Source: Branchiostoma floridae | Taxonomy: Eukaryota > Chordata > Leptocardii > Amphioxiformes > Branchiostomatidae | Direction of reading: 5' to 3' | Length of the DNA stretch: 64,000 bases | NCBI RefSeq assembly: GCF_000003815.2 | Contig: NC_049982.1 | Coordinates: 16,521,659-16,585,658 of the forward strand | Shown here: positions 1-14,000 of the stretch, in pieces | Layout: each line of letters opens with the position of its first letter | Numbering within the stretch: position 1 is the first letter of the stretch | Translations under genes and position numbers: made by a program | Notes under the pieces: model-generated | Told to the model about the DNA's origin: nothing | The model's database searches: none | The model's input: the letters and a program-made list of their open reading frames with translations, nothing else

Positions 1-1
1 G

Positions 2-307
2 CAGACTCTTGACTCACCGTTTACTGACCATAAACTAATATGTACTACTGATCTAACTACCTGTCCTTACTACCGGTCAACGACGCAGGATCGAGTTCAT
101 CTAGAAACGGGCGTGTCGGACAAAACTCCGCTCAGTCTACACTTCACACGCCGAGGCATACATGACACTGAACTTGTCTACTCAAGGCCAGTGAGGAGAT
201 CCCCTTTGCCTGAACTTTGCCGAGAAACTTCTCCGGTCGCCAGACTTCCGTTATTGGCTGTCGCAAACACGGAGATATACCACTGGGCGAGCCACACATC
301 CCAATAA
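2..307 (+). CDS. Possible partial 3'-terminal exon, unknown protein
   Basis: One frame is open from the window edge to a TAA at 305-307, about 101 codons. The encoded tail is basic and mixed in composition and ends in SHTSQ. I see no domain, no membrane segment and no clear splice acceptor upstream because the window starts here. In this CpG-rich region an open stretch of this length can arise by chance, so it may not be a gene. A reading from the neighbouring contig sequence would settle it. Confidence 0.2.
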   Translation, partial: QTLDSPFTDHKLICTTDLTTCPYYRSTTQDRVHLETGVSDKTPLSLHFTRRGIHDTELVYSRPVRRSPLPELCRETSPVARLPLLAVANTEIYHWASHTSQ

Positions 308-359
308 TCAGCTAGACAATGTCAAGCCCAGAACCAAACACTACAAAAAAGTACATTGA

Positions 360-870
360 CTAAAGACGTGGGGAAACACTCTGCATCACGAGAGAGCAGT
401 ACGAATCCTGTAAAAGCAGAATGTAACTAGAGTTCGGCGTACATCTCAATCTAAAGAAGCAATTTTGCATGGTCTGGGGGAAGTACCTTCATGCTGATCA
501 CTTGGCAATAAGGACAGAAAACGGTGTCATTACACAATCGGATGTAATAAAAACAGACGTTTTTGAAGAAAACATGAATGATGTGCATATGGGGGTGACA
601 GTTTCTAATGGCAATGCAATAAATCTCCTTTCACAAAAAACTAGCTGTCCAGAGCTCCCCCTGAAGTGACAAGAATATCTATTTACAATCAAGTTTGTTT
701 GTTTGTTTGTTGAGACAGGCATGTGAATAAAAACTCCCAAATGACAACTTTGTACAGCTTAAGATTCAAACGTAACCATGTATTGGAACACCTGAACTCT
801 ACAATTGCCCTTTCAAAATGTCAATACAGATTGGCTTCAAAGGAGAAATTCCAAGTAGCCATGCATACCC
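360..870. repeat. Diverged direct duplication, copy A
   Basis: This stretch matches 2190-2800 in the same orientation. Shared blocks include GTGGGGAAACACT, then AACTAGCTGTCCAGAGCTCC, then CATGTGAATAAAAACTCCCA, in the same order and at similar spacing. Substitutions and small indels are spread throughout, and copy B has extra sequence near its end. It could be a local segmental duplication or two insertions of an unknown repeat. No open frame is shared by the two copies. Confidence 0.7.
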
Positions 871-1283
871 GTGATTCTATTTCTATACCAAAGTAACAAC
901 GTAACGCTGCAAACCTGCCCTATGTCTTAAAGAGGTAACGCGCCCGCATACAGGAAGACTACCTTCTGGGTTATGTATGGACTCAATTTGTCGCCAGCAG
1001 GTCATCTTCAACTCTACGTCAACAATAAAGAATAGCGATGTTTTGCATGATCAACCTATTCGACTTCTTGACCCAGGAAGCTCATGTCATCAGTGCCGTT
1101 AGAGCCGTTTCTTTGATGCTACCATAGACAATCACCAGTTGGTCCACTCACTTTGCGGTAGTCTTTTTTGCTTCAGTATTGTTCGTAAGGTGCTAAAGTA
1201 AATGTATCTGACCAGAGCATCTAAATTGTCGACATTTTTGTCAGATGTCACCTGGTGGAGAACAAACGACTTTAGGGTCAAGA
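871..1283. other. Unannotated spacer
   Basis: No open frame, RNA gene or repeat that I can support. Confidence 0.5.
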
Positions 1284-1460
1284 GGAGATGGAACTCCCGA
1301 GGGCTGACCATGGGACTCGGAGATGGAACTCCCGAGGGCTGGTCATGGGAGAGATGGGTCTTTGGTGGGTTTGTGAGAGATAGGTCTCCCGTGGGTCTGT
1401 GTGATGCGCCTGTTAGAGATAGTATTCCCGTGAGGCTGTGAGAGATGGGTTATATCTCGC
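1284..1460. repeat. Short imperfect minisatellite
   Basis: About six imperfect units of 26-35 bp, each starting near GAGATGG or GAGATAGG and containing TCCCG followed by GGGCTG or GGTCTG. The first two units (GAGATGGAACTCCCGAGGGC) are nearly identical; later ones decay progressively. Confidence 0.7.
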
Positions 1461-2189
1461 AGTGACGGGTTGAACAGCAGGATCTGATTACTACCGAGGT
1501 AAAAAGAAATTGTCTGAGGAGGACGAAACAACATTTTTATTAATGAACGATTATCTTGAAATTGAGCCTGGCAAAGGAGAGCACATGGGGAACTGTATCA
1601 TCCTTAATACGTGGTAGTGGTAATCAGTCGATCAAACAATAACCTCAGTCTGTTTCTACCATCAGTTTTGCAGATCAAATCTAAATGACTTGGAGAGGGA
1701 ACACGGCCGTTTAAGTGCCCATGTAGACATCGACGCACATCACTTCTTGAAGCTTTTATTGGACCTGACATATAAGTGAAAGTGTGTGGACATCAACATG
1801 ACAAAGAGGTTGTCAGCAGATGTGTTATATCTCCCAACAGCACCTCTTGGGAAAACCAGCTGTGTGTGGTTCAAGGCTTGGGTTAAAAGGGGTCTATTCT
1901 TGCTTACTATCGGTGAGGCTAGCACCCATTATTTGTCTATTACTACGTGTATCCATTCTGCTTGTTGAGATGGTACATGTACATTTGCTGCAATGGTTTC
2001 TAATGTGCATGTCACTCACGCAGCATCTATTTTGACGACCCAATGTCTACGTACAGGAAAACAAAATGCTAGAATCTGTGTTCGGGGAGGGCCCTAACTT
2101 CATTAGCCTATGGTATATATTTAGACATGTTGAAACCTCCTACAGGACTACTGAAAGCACATGCACACATCCTTCAAAATGTTCATTGG
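1461..2189. other. Unannotated spacer
   Basis: Only short overlapping frames on both strands, with no splice-supported exon. Confidence 0.5.
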
Positions 2190-2800
2190 CTGAAGTCGTG
2201 GGGAAACACTATATCAGAAAAGAGCGGAAGGTATACTGTAGAAGCAGAATGTGATAAGGTTAGACTGACAAGCTTAAGAGTATCATTAAGAAAATGAGTA
2301 TAATTGAAACAAAGAAGTTTTCAAGGAAAATATGAATGATGGGTATATGGGGGTGAAAGTTTCTGACAGTGATGCAATAAATCTTCTTTTCCAGAAAACT
2401 AGCTGTCCAGAGCTCCTCCTGAAGTGACAGGAATATCTAGTTACAATCAAGTGAGGCAGGCATGTGAATAAAAACTCCCAAATGGCAATTTTGCACAGTT
2501 TAAGATTCAAACGTAACCATGTATTGGGACATCTGAACCTTTAACTCCACAATTGCCTTTTTAAATGTCAATAGGTACAATGTATACCACCACTGACATC
2601 TCCAGCGGTGTAATGAATAAATACAACACAGCTGCAATGACTCTTTAACTACTGTTTCCAGTCTTTCCATTCTAGACTCACAGTGCGTGAAATGCCATCT
2701 ATGAATGCCGAATCAGCATTCTAATCCAATCTTGCCCTCAAAAGAATACAAATTGTCCTTGTAGCTGTAATTGGCTTCAGAAGAGGAATTCAATTTTGTA
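2190..2800. repeat. Diverged direct duplication, copy B
   Basis: Second copy of the block at 360-870, same orientation. It ends with TTGGCTTCAGAAGAGGAATT, which corresponds to TTGGCTTCAAAGGAGAAATT in copy A. About 150 bp present only here separate the last two shared blocks, so one copy has gained or lost sequence since the duplication. Confidence 0.7.
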
Positions 2801-4213
2801 AGGTGATTTAGTAAGAAGCAAATTCTATTTGCCATCTCCTCGGGCGCTAAAGGTCGTGCGCTGTTTTGTAAATGAAAGGGTTCAGAGAGGTTTGAGACAC
2901 TGGATTGAATGACTTTAATAGGCTGAATCTGAACGAAGCTATCAAAGTTCACTGGCTCCAAACACGGTCTCCGGAGATCATGGTACCGGAATCATATAAA
3001 GGTCTCTCGCGGACAAAGGCGCTCAAGACTAGTGAAGGTTTGGGCAGTACATGAATGGCAGAAAACATTATTGCCCGCGGACATGTTCTTCCTCCTGTTC
3101 TCGGAATGTTGGATGTCATTTTTGTATTTCCGGAGATGTTTTTCTTCTCTTCTCGGCATGTCGGATAACCTGTGGCACGTGAAATTGACTGCCGCCAGGC
3201 CTACCATTGGGCCAATCATACTTTCTGTAAAGTCGTGATATTGTGGCCACATGTATACACTCAGTCTGCCAAATTATTATCAAGACTACCCACTGGAAAG
3301 GAGGAACAAAAGACTTTAAAACAAAAACTTGAAGAATATGGTGACCTTCAACAGTGCATGTACAACAACAATGGGCAGAATAATGAGAACAGCTTTCCAT
3401 GGACTTATCGTCTGGGCGGGGGAAAGGTTCACTTATCAGGCATTGCCCAGGCGTCGAGACAGTTACCAAATTGCACATGAAACTACCTTACTGCACCTAC
3501 ATGCCAATATGAGGGACCATATGAGTCATTCACCGGCGTAAAGAATATTGATCTGAACAGCATTCACAGTCTGAACTAAAAGTTAGAGGTTGAAAATGAC
3601 CCTTTATAAGGAAAATCACTTTAAGTAGAATTCAAAACTCCACTAGTAAAAGTCAAAGGTGCTCAGACTTTTGACACTTGACTTTATTGAATAAAAGATA
3701 CAGAGATCTAGAGGTGAACTTTGATGGTAATTGTTGGAGGCGGGAATCAGCTAGAAGTCATAGGGTTATATATGTTCGCCGTCAACTTAACAGCTGAAGT
3801 ATCGATACTATGGTGAGCGTGTGGTAAAAATCGCTATAAGTTTATATTCAGCTTGCTTATTCTTTAGTAGCGTATAACAGTCATTTGTCAGTGAATATTG
3901 TTCTGTACTTCAGCTGTGCGGACTAGCAGGCGCTAACCTAAAGCATGTTCTCTCTTCATGTAATACAGCTCTCAAACAGGGAAGATTTACGTGGAGGCAC
4001 AATAACGCACTCAGAGTGCTTGCCGCAGCAGTGGAAGAGAAGAGAGGCAAATCTGAGAGCGAAGAGTCAGCCCAGGCCAAGTCTATACCCTTTGTCAAGG
4101 AAGGCCAGAAGCCAGTTCGGAAAACAAAGGGGAAACAGGAAGGCGGTATTCTGCGCAAGGGCGTGTGGAATATGGCAGTGGACTTGGAAAACCGCCCTAT
4201 GTTTCCCGAAGAA
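2801..4213. other. Unannotated region before assembly gap
   Basis: Several 80-120 codon frames overlap on both strands at 3116-3480 and 3945-4213, none with a recognisable domain. The frame at 4016-4213 is charged and Lys/Glu-rich and runs into the gap. It could be an exon, but the missing bases prevent a call. Confidence 0.4.
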
Positions 4214-4517
4214 NNNNNNNNNNNNNNNNNNNNNNNNNNNNNNNNNNNNNNNNNNNNNNNNNNNNNNNNNNNNNNNNNNNNNNNNNNNNNNNNNNNNNNN
4301 NNNNNNNNNNNNNNNNNNNNNNNNNNNNNNNNNNNNNNNNNNNNNNNNNNNNNNNNNNNNNNNNNNNNNNNNNNNNNNNNNNNNNNNNNNNNNNNNNNNN
4401 NNNNNNNNNNNNNNNNNNNNNNNNNNNNNNNNNNNNNNNNNNNNNNNNNNNNNNNNNNNNNNNNNNNNNNNNNNNNNNNNNNNNNNNNNNNNNNNNNNNN
4501 NNNNNNNNNNNNNNNNN
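4214..4517. other. Assembly gap (304 N)
   Basis: Run of N. Open frames drawn across it are artefacts, because N codons cannot contain stops. Confidence 0.99.
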
Positions 4518-4772
4518 TGGCTTTGGATCAAGAGGAAAGAGAACACGTGGGGGAAGACATCAGAGAAGTGATGGAAATCCAGTGTAGTATCTTAGTGACT
4601 GAAGGAAGTAAGACATGTAGGAAGAGTCAATCTAGACTGAAGAAAGTCATGTAGGAAGAGTCAGTCCAGGAGTGAGGAGTTAGCCAAAGTCCAGTCCAGA
4701 GTCTGGCAGACGTTTAGAAGGAAACGGATAGAAGAAAGAAACAACAAAGGAACGAAGCAAGTGTAGCAGTGA

Positions 4773-4798
4773 AGCAAGGGGGGGACGCCCCCCTTGCT
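4773..4798. repeat. Perfect GC-rich hairpin
   Basis: An 11-bp perfect inverted repeat (AGCAAGGGGGG and its complement) closes a 4-base loop GACG. The flank downstream to about 4870 is unusually GC-rich for the area, so this may be the end of a decayed mobile element. Confidence 0.7.
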
Positions 4799-5653
4799 GT
4801 TCCACCTCCCGGAGGGCGTTCCAGAGTTTCGGGAACGAAACGCCCAGTGATGAGAGGCCTCTGGCTGACGATCGCTGTTACATGGTGCTGAAAAGCACGG
4901 CAAGAGAGAGAAAGACCTCTTAGCAGGTGAGCGTATTATCGGTTCACTCTGTATTTCCAATGTACTTTATTTTGAAAATCAAACTGATAGGCTCGGATCA
5001 AGCTTTGGTTTGGTTATGATGACTAATATAAATGATGATGTTGATGTACCGATTCAGAATATCATTCCAAATATTCTCAGAAGGGTCATGGGACTGACCG
5101 AAAGCTTGATGGTTGAGTGGGGAATTAACGTGTAATGTTTTTACTATTTCAATTGCCATCAAAGGCCAACCTTCCTACGAATATTCTCAGCCATGATTGC
5201 GTCTTACGCTTGTCATATCTTTCAGGCCATGCAAGATTTATGGAAGTTGGTCTAATACTTTCCTAGTCTAATCTTGTCTGGTATGTACATATTTTGGCTT
5301 AGAGATTCCGCATTTTGGCTAGTTCTGTTTGTACACTCCAACTTTTTCTAGTGTTGAAAATCACCGTTGGATATTCCTACAGAATGAATTCCCTTCACAC
5401 ATAAGGACTTTCAAGCTAATTTATGGGACTGACATTTCAGCTATCAACGGAAGCCTTCACAGTGTTGAAGCTATGGCTGTCTGCACATTCAACCCTGGAA
5501 AACCTCAGTCTTGAATGTCGACATTAACTATTTGCGTATTGTCCAAGTGGGACCTGCTCACATGTAACTTGTAAGTGGCCTATTGAAGTGAGTACATCCT
5601 TCCTTGTAGTGCAATCTTTACATAGAAAAACTCTCAATGAAAAACCTGGTGAG

Positions 5654-5691
5654 ACCAAGGAGGTTAAAAATCTTTTTTTAACCTCCTTGGT
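5654..5691. repeat. 17-bp perfect hairpin
   Basis: ACCAAGGAGGTTAAAAA at 5654-5670 is mirrored perfectly at 5675-5691 with a 4-base loop. The inner core GGAGGTTA/TAACCTCC recurs in weaker form at 21756-21777, which suggests a small dispersed foldback family. Confidence 0.75.
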
Positions 5692-8600
5692 GAGACGTAA
5701 TGAAGATAACTGCTTGTTAACTAATGGCCCGGCACGGTTGCAATGAATAAGTCCTTTCTTCGAAAGTTTGAATTCCCGTTCCAAAAGGTGCAGTTTGCAA
5801 CCTCTCCAATTGGCAAGCAGTGCCTGAAAGAGGCAATCAATACAGATAAGGAAGGAAGGTAGGATTATAGGCAACCGCCGGTTGGAATCATTTGCATGAA
5901 AACGTGACCGTTTAGGAAAGTCGTGTGAGGATTCAAATGCACAATGATAATATTTTGTGGCCGATTTTGTTGCCTTCCTTTATAACACTGTCACATTATA
6001 GACGATCTTGGGATGTACTTCGCCATCGCTGTTAGGTCGGCCGATTTTATAATCGACACTATTTTTCGCCTGAAAACCGCCCCTGTCACATTGATCGAGT
6101 CTCGGGCGATCGTCTAAAAACACATTTATGATAATGAGCCTCCCATGACAAGGCGCCACTTCTTGCATGCGGACGAGGTTAGACAAAACGTTTCTCACAA
6201 AAAGGCAATAGTTCAATTAATTTTGATCTAGTTGTGGGAATCTTTTTAACCATTTAATGGACCGCATGGGCAGAACAGAAATGACCACAGGAAAGGAATT
6301 GTGTGATAAACCCAGTCTGCGTACTACCACAGTAGCCACAATGTCAAAATTACTCGCTAGGTCAAAGAAAGTCTACATTTGCAAACAAACGGGAGCCGGG
6401 TGACACTCGTCCAACCAAGGCGCGTACGTCATCTGATTTGCGACCGATGATAAATAAGTCGGTCTCTACTCACCCTACACCTCAAAGCTCTGCGAGCTCA
6501 AAGATCACCGGCGACTAGTCGCTGATGTAAAGAACAAGTTTCGTTGCATAGCGAGAATCGATTAATTCTTAAGAATCCAAGACGATCACTGAAATCGCGC
6601 GTTGATCGAGAAATTAGGTACTGGCGAAAATGTCATTTACAGTTCGCAGACTCGTCGTCTGATCAATTTTCGCCCGATGTGACAGAGACCGAAAGAAACA
6701 TTATGGACCAGATGCAGTGTTAGCAGTATCGGCCAGTACTGGCAAAAGCTGGAAATGGCGACAGATAATAATGACAATTGTTATTCATCATGTTGTCGGT
6801 GGTTTCTCACTACAAGCTATAAGTTGAAACGTTTCGGATCATATTCCTATGCAAACGACATCCAGCCGCGAAGTATCGTGCGCTACGCAAACATTTCCAT
6901 TGCCATTACCGCTCTTTAGGGATACTATTTATGCACATGCCCAACGTTAACATTTTGTCAAACACGCTAATAGCTAAAGTACGTCTGGATACATACCGAT
7001 AGGTTGAAGTTGTTATGTTGTGGGTTACAAGGTTAGTGGAAATATTGCTCTTTGGGATCCGTAAGGCTTTAATGGATGTTCATGGATGTTATTCTGGTCG
7101 AGACAGTCTGAGATGCTTCCCACTTTTCACCATTTCACATGACCAGGATGACAACCCCCCTGTGGAACAACCTTTCTGTTTATATTGTAGACAGTCCCTC
7201 ACTTGACACAAGAGCAGGCTGTAGGGAGTACGCTGCATGCCCCTCCCCCATTTGTGTGATGTCCCAGAAGGGAATTTGTAGACTATGAGACGAGAACTTT
7301 GCCGTGTCTTCTATTAAGTAAAGGCATGTTGGTGAAAGGTTAGGTCCGAATAATGGATTGTGTTCAACATTTAACGAATATCATGGAAACACTAAAGGGT
7401 CGTCACAAAGTTCCTCCGAAATTGCTGTGAGATGCAAGACGAACGTTGGACATGTGTTCATTTGCTACCAGTGAAAATGTTGGAGTATTATGCCAATGTA
7501 CCTGGATGTCTCGTCACCTAGGTAGTTCTCAGATGAAGTGATGATGTCACCGTGAATGACACACAAGCGCAGACTATGGTCTCTTCAAGGTCTATAGCTG
7601 CCTGTAAGTTGACATGATGAAAACTGCGATGCTACAACGTAGATTATTCATGTGAGAACGTCCAATCTTTTCAAATTCTGTTTTGTCCTACAGTTGTCAT
7701 CACTGTCATATCTGCATTGAATGAGAAACATTCCTTCGACCCCACAGAGGAATGAAATGTAATTACAGTATACATGTGCACATCTGATCAGGGAAGTCAG
7801 TGATGCATGTCTAGCTTAATTACTTTCCCTCCGCGTTGACGCTGAACCTGTATAAAGTCACTCAAAGCATCTCATTGATCAGCGCCTAAAAGCGCCAAGT
7901 TGGACCAGACATTTGCAAAGTGGCTACTTGGTACAAATCGGAGCATTTTTTGCTTGAAATTGCGATTTTTTAAATAAATTGACTAATTGACGCAAATGGA
8001 AGCAAAATAGAGCAAACCGGTGAACAGCTCTTTATCACTGCATATCACTTTTTGATTAATGTTTGATTATCGTAAAATGTATGGCTTTTACTTCAGTGGC
8101 AACACTGCGGTTCCAAAAAAGTTAAGAATGACATTCCGGTCACGACCATTTTGTCTGGCTGATCGGGGCCTGATACACATATGCGTCGCACGTCAGTGTG
8201 ATCTCTAGCCACAGTCTAGGGGAAATGGAAAATTGGCACAAGTTAGCAAAGTTGGTGCAGCTTCCTGGCGCAGTTTATCGCAGTTAAATAAAACCGCTTA
8301 AAACCGTGTCTTATGAGAAGCTCAACGTTTCCGTGCTGTTACGCCTTAAAGGAAGACCATGGCTATAGACGACTTAGTCTGCAATATTTGGTTTGTAATC
8401 ATCTTAGGATGACTTCATTTTGCCTTTTCGACGCGTTTAATCCCTTTCTCCGAGTCAATGAGATGTCACCTACGCCATATCGGCCACTGAGACAGACATT
8501 TCCAGACGCTTGACTGGGCTCCAGTGAATCCATAGATTATTCTTTGTTCGCCGGATCATTCTCATTGAGTGAGCCAAACTTACACAAAAGTACGTGCGGA

Positions 8601-10994
8601 TTAACGAGCTTACCGGTGCTTTATGTGTAATCCTATAGAATTGTTCATCTTAGCAAAGAACGCCAGCAAATCTGGATCGTTGTTGATTCATAAAGATGTG
8701 TTCAGGTGCATTTGAAGTAGGGTACTGCTAAATCACGCATGTTGGGCGTTATATATTATGGCACAGCTGTGCAAAAGCACGTCGACTTCAATTATCAGTA
8801 TATATAGAATGTAACGTTCGTGAGAGTAAAACGTTAAGAATAACTTGAAAGAAGAAACCCTAAAAAAACACTTTAATGAAAGTCCCTCCTTAGAAATGAA
8901 TTTCTACCCACGCATCGTAATGTGGATATGATGCAGTTCAACATATTTTTTTTTAGATCGCGGAAAAAGGCAACTCCATAAAATCTGTGCACGGTGTTGT
9001 TTGAATCCCTGTATTCACCCATTTGGTCTGTTTCATACATAAGTGATGGGTAGGTAAACGTCGCGCCACGCAGATAACAGAAATAGCAATATCCGGCTAG
9101 ACAACTGCGTCCAAGTTTTTCTGCTTGAGGCTCCCAGTATTACCGTAGTTTATCGTGTGGGAGATCTGCCATGATTCTGAAAGTTAAACTAAAGCAGTCG
9201 TCAGGCAGTCTGTCTTGTTCCATCAACATCTTATTAACGTGGTGGCGTCATTCCTGTACTGGGTGTGTGTGGCGTAAGAATAATCCACTTTGTAGCTGCC
9301 ATTTTGATGGTTGAGAAATCTCCGATTCAAATCGTACGGCGATGGGTTTTGAACATGTTCAAAATTCATATCAGTCCCATTTACCTACGATTTATCAGCG
9401 ATTACCTGCAATTGACGTAGGTATGCTTTTATGACCCCATCGAACATACACCACGTCGTTTGTGACCACGGCTTGATGTGTTTAAACTATTGCGCCCGAT
9501 TCTTCCCCTGAAATTTACGATGTACGGTGCCATTACCGCGTATGAAATCCCCATTGCGGTAAATGGTGCGATGTATATGACCGGGGCTTTAGATGCTTAC
9601 TACTGTTGCACAGTCCATCTACAACTTTATGTATCTACGTCTTGTGAACTAACTAATAGGTGAGACAACTGATGAGTAACATTAAAAAAGAACTATCAAT
9701 TGCAAGATGATTGTATGAGATCGGTGCGTCCTCGAGACCTGGGTGACGGACCATCGCTCTCACTACATGGACAACCCGCAAGCGGGTGTCGTCAAGATAG
9801 CCTGAGTTTGAACAATTTAGTAGGTACTATTACGTCACAACAATATCCATTACACTTGACATTGCCCAAATTTGATCAGTTGTACTCACAATGAAAATGA
9901 CTTTCCATGGTACTTGCAGTATGGCTTTCCTTGCGCCATACTGCAATGATGTCTTACAGTTTTTAATAAACTTGTCTTTAAACAAGGAGTGCAAGTTATT
10001 GCAGGTTTGAATATTGTTTCTATCCCCTTCATTCTATATCACAAAGTCATTTTTCATCAAATACCTGCAGATATATCACGGGAACTAAATTCATGCCTAT
10101 AGCCTTGAGATACATGCCTTATGGGATACTTTAAGGTATTGCTCAAGGTGACATTACACTAACTTTCCAAATGTCAAGGGTAAATTGCACATTCCTCGTC
10201 ATTATTTTCAGCGAATGCAGTAGACTAAATTGGACACCAGACAACAAATTGGACACAGAACTCTAGTTATAATCGTCTCGGATGTTAGCTTAGTGTCAAC
10301 ATTTATATCTCTCACCTATACATTTCTCATAACAATGCCTCATCAACATGTACATGTACCTGGCACTGCGATAGTGTAGATATATCTTTGATAGTTTACA
10401 TCGAATATGAATTCATACAGTTAATACACCGTTTATATATTACACCACAGATATCTATGAATGCATATCTCCACTTATTATGTGCAACTCTTGAAGACTT
10501 TTCTAAGAAGCTAAATCAGTAAAACTTAAATAGAATGCTACTTTAACCGAGCGTGAAACGCTGAATTAAGCTATGAAGCCGACAGAAAAGCACTCTGATT
10601 CAATAACAAGAAAAGTCGTCCCCCAGATGATTACATGGAACATAAAGGAATATTTCCAGGTAATCCTCCCGTTATCCTCCTAGACACAATCCGCCTGAGG
10701 ACGGCAGAGATTGCCTGGCATTCCCGGGAGCGAAGGCCAATTTCCGGAAAGTTGCAAACGATATCGTCTGTAATCACAGATATTGATATTGGCCATTCAG
10801 ATAGTGCGTTATGTATACTCGTGGTTAATGTTATCTCATGACAAGGCTGAGTGCAGACTCTCACTGTAATCTGGTATATCGAAGCTGACGCGAATCTTTG
10901 GGTAAGTTACAGTTGTCCGACCAAGAAGGATTATGGGAGGGGGTGACGAGATGATTCATGTGCGTAGGCACAGTTTTCCGGCTCGACAAAAGGC

Positions 10995-11142
10995 NNNNNN
11001 NNNNNNNNNNNNNNNNNNNNNNNNNNNNNNNNNNNNNNNNNNNNNNNNNNNNNNNNNNNNNNNNNNNNNNNNNNNNNNNNNNNNNNNNNNNNNNNNNNNN
11101 NNNNNNNNNNNNNNNNNNNNNNNNNNNNNNNNNNNNNNNNNN
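10995..11142. other. Assembly gap (148 N)
   Basis: Run of N with no information. Confidence 0.99.
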
Positions 11143-11990
<848 letters not shown>

Positions 11991-12652
11991 TTCCCTTAGG
12001 CCAATGATAGATAATAGCCATAAAGACATGATTTACTGTCAGACACAGGGAGTGTACAGCATAGCTACATGTAAAGCAACGAAGTACATTTATCACATTT
12101 CAAACAACATATCATTCGTCACTCGTGTTTACAGTAAAGCTCGTCAGCAAGATATCGTTAGCTTCACGTACATTTAGAAAAATTCCTGGATTCCAAGAAG
12201 CTGTCTTTGTGGCCTACCTGAGTATTAGGTTTGCTACTTTAGACGATGTTGTGGAGGAGTTATCACGACTTGGCAAACTTCCCGTTAACGAAAGAAATCA
12301 ATGCCAAGGTGAACCCCATGTCCTTTTCAAGCTGATTATAATGGAGCCGAGGTGCCGGGGCGTCACACACCCCGGGAGCGGCGATAATAACATTTTCATC
12401 CATCAAAACTGCTAACAAGGTCACCCTTTGAATTCGGCCTTTGATGGAATAAATGGAAACTTCGAGGAGATCCAAGCCTCTTGTGGGGCGACGACCGACC
12501 AGATGAATTTAATGGGTCACTCAGACATTTTAAACATACACTACGTAGTTCAAGTGAAATGACTTTGGTCTAGACTGATTCACACTTCAATGATATATTC
12601 AGTTTTCTGTAACTTTACATGTGCATGGCGAAAACACCGGTCTGCTGAAACT
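11991..12652. other. Unannotated spacer
   Basis: A 96-codon frame at 12125-12415 has no domain or splice support. Confidence 0.4.
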
Positions 12653-12687
12653 ACAGCTGCAGGCTTCGATGTATACAAAATTCTCTT
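12653..12687 (+). repeat. 35-bp direct repeat, left copy
   Basis: Identical to 14001-14035 (core GCAGGCTTCGATGTATACAA). The 1.35-kb interval contains an assembly gap and a local tandem duplication. The pair could bound a mobile element or be two fragments of one repeat family. Confidence 0.8.
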
Positions 12688-12700
12688 TAACTTAACAAAT

Positions 12701-12733
12701 AACTAGAGTTCGGGGACCTCATACCTCCATGAA
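12701..12733 (+). repeat. Dispersed repeat fragment
   Basis: AACTAGAGTTCGG followed by GACCTCATACCTCCATGAA. A near-identical block lies at 27838-27870, and shorter matches to its first 12 bases occur near 424 and 37465. This looks like one end of a dispersed repeat family. Confidence 0.7.
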
Positions 12734-13355
12734 ATATTTATTGCTTTTTTGTGGATGGTATGTATGTTTATAGTTGGTTGTATTTGAGAATAAAAGTTAT
12801 ATATGTTATGGGAAAGAAGTGGTGTAATCATTTAAATATCGCAAACGGGAACAAAATATAGGTGCGAATACCACAGACAGTAACCACTCATTTTCCAAGA
12901 CAGGCATTATGTTCTACATACTGGGTAAAATCGCAACTGTATGCTTTGTCATAATACTAGTATGACATATGACAAATTCAATAATGAAATACAATACAGG
13001 ATACAAACACATCATCAACACAACCAAAAGGACATGAAATATCCGTCAACCAATACCTACATGTAGGATACGGGGACAAGTTGATGCCCGATATATAATA
13101 ATGCAAGTACTTACCAACACAACATCAGCATAAGCCACGCGGAGCACAAAATCTAACAGCGCAAACGAAGTATAACACACCAGGTCCCCAAAGGCACAAG
13201 TGGCTATACAATACAAAGTTATTTATCATATTCAAATTGTCCAGCATCGGGAAACAGTTGCCCAGCATCGGGAAACAGTTGCTTTAAGGAGTTAAATGCT
13301 ACATTACCCTAACCAGTTGCTATACGCAACACCTGTTCAGATAAGGGATTACCTG
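12734..13355. other. AT-rich spacer with a 21-bp tandem pair
   Basis: No gene seen. CCAGCATCGGGAAACAGTTG occurs twice in tandem at about 13242-13282. Confidence 0.5.
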
Positions 13356-13568
13356 NNNNNNNNNNNNNNNNNNNNNNNNNNNNNNNNNNNNNNNNNNNNN
13401 NNNNNNNNNNNNNNNNNNNNNNNNNNNNNNNNNNNNNNNNNNNNNNNNNNNNNNNNNNNNNNNNNNNNNNNNNNNNNNNNNNNNNNNNNNNNNNNNNNNN
13501 NNNNNNNNNNNNNNNNNNNNNNNNNNNNNNNNNNNNNNNNNNNNNNNNNNNNNNNNNNNNNNNNNNNN
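13356..13568. other. Assembly gap (213 N)
   Basis: Run of N with no information. Confidence 0.99.
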
Positions 13569-13830
13569 CGGGTACGGGTCTAATGTGCCAACTGTTACAA
13601 ATATTTCAAACAGTCCTAAGCAGACATAAATAAAACTACTGGGGGTTCGCCAAACAGCTGTCATAGAAATCCCCTCACTATCTGCTTGCAGCTAAGCCCA
13701 TTCTTAACAAACACATAAAGCACGATGCTTGTTCCAATATATCTCAAATATAGGGGTGATTTCTGATATCATTACATCAATTATAACGACGGATACGGCT
13801 CCCAAAATCTCATCGATTCGAGCTTTCATC

Positions 13831-13995
13831 ACACCCCACCAACACAACAAGTATGAAACCAATCCATCCAGCCGTTCTTGAGTAACTTGTACACAGACAG
13901 AGACACATAACACACCCCACCAACACAACAAGTATGAAACCCAATCCACCCAGCCCGTTTTTGAGTAATCTTGTACACAGACAGAGACACCTAAC
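13831..13995 (+). repeat. Tandem duplication, about 82-bp unit
   Basis: Two adjacent copies begin at 13831 and 13912 with ACACCCCACCAACACAACAA and differ by a few substitutions and single-base indels. They produce a repetitive minus-strand frame, which is not taken as a gene. Confidence 0.85.
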
Positions 13996-14000
13996 AGAAA

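Larger units (their letters stand above)
4518..10994. other. Long CpG-rich non-coding stretch
   Basis: About 6.5 kb with no frame above about 120 codons and no domain that I recognise on either strand. It contains two strong hairpins, listed separately. CpG is not depleted, which fits unmethylated invertebrate sequence. No tRNA-like cloverleaf or rRNA segment was seen. Confidence 0.5.

Noticed and set aside
3116-3480. Overlapping 120- and 102-codon frames on opposite strands
   Set aside because: Neither shows a domain or splice context; mutual shadows.
3945-4654. 200-codon frames across the N run
   Set aside because: Over 100 codons are N, so the open frame is not evidence of coding.
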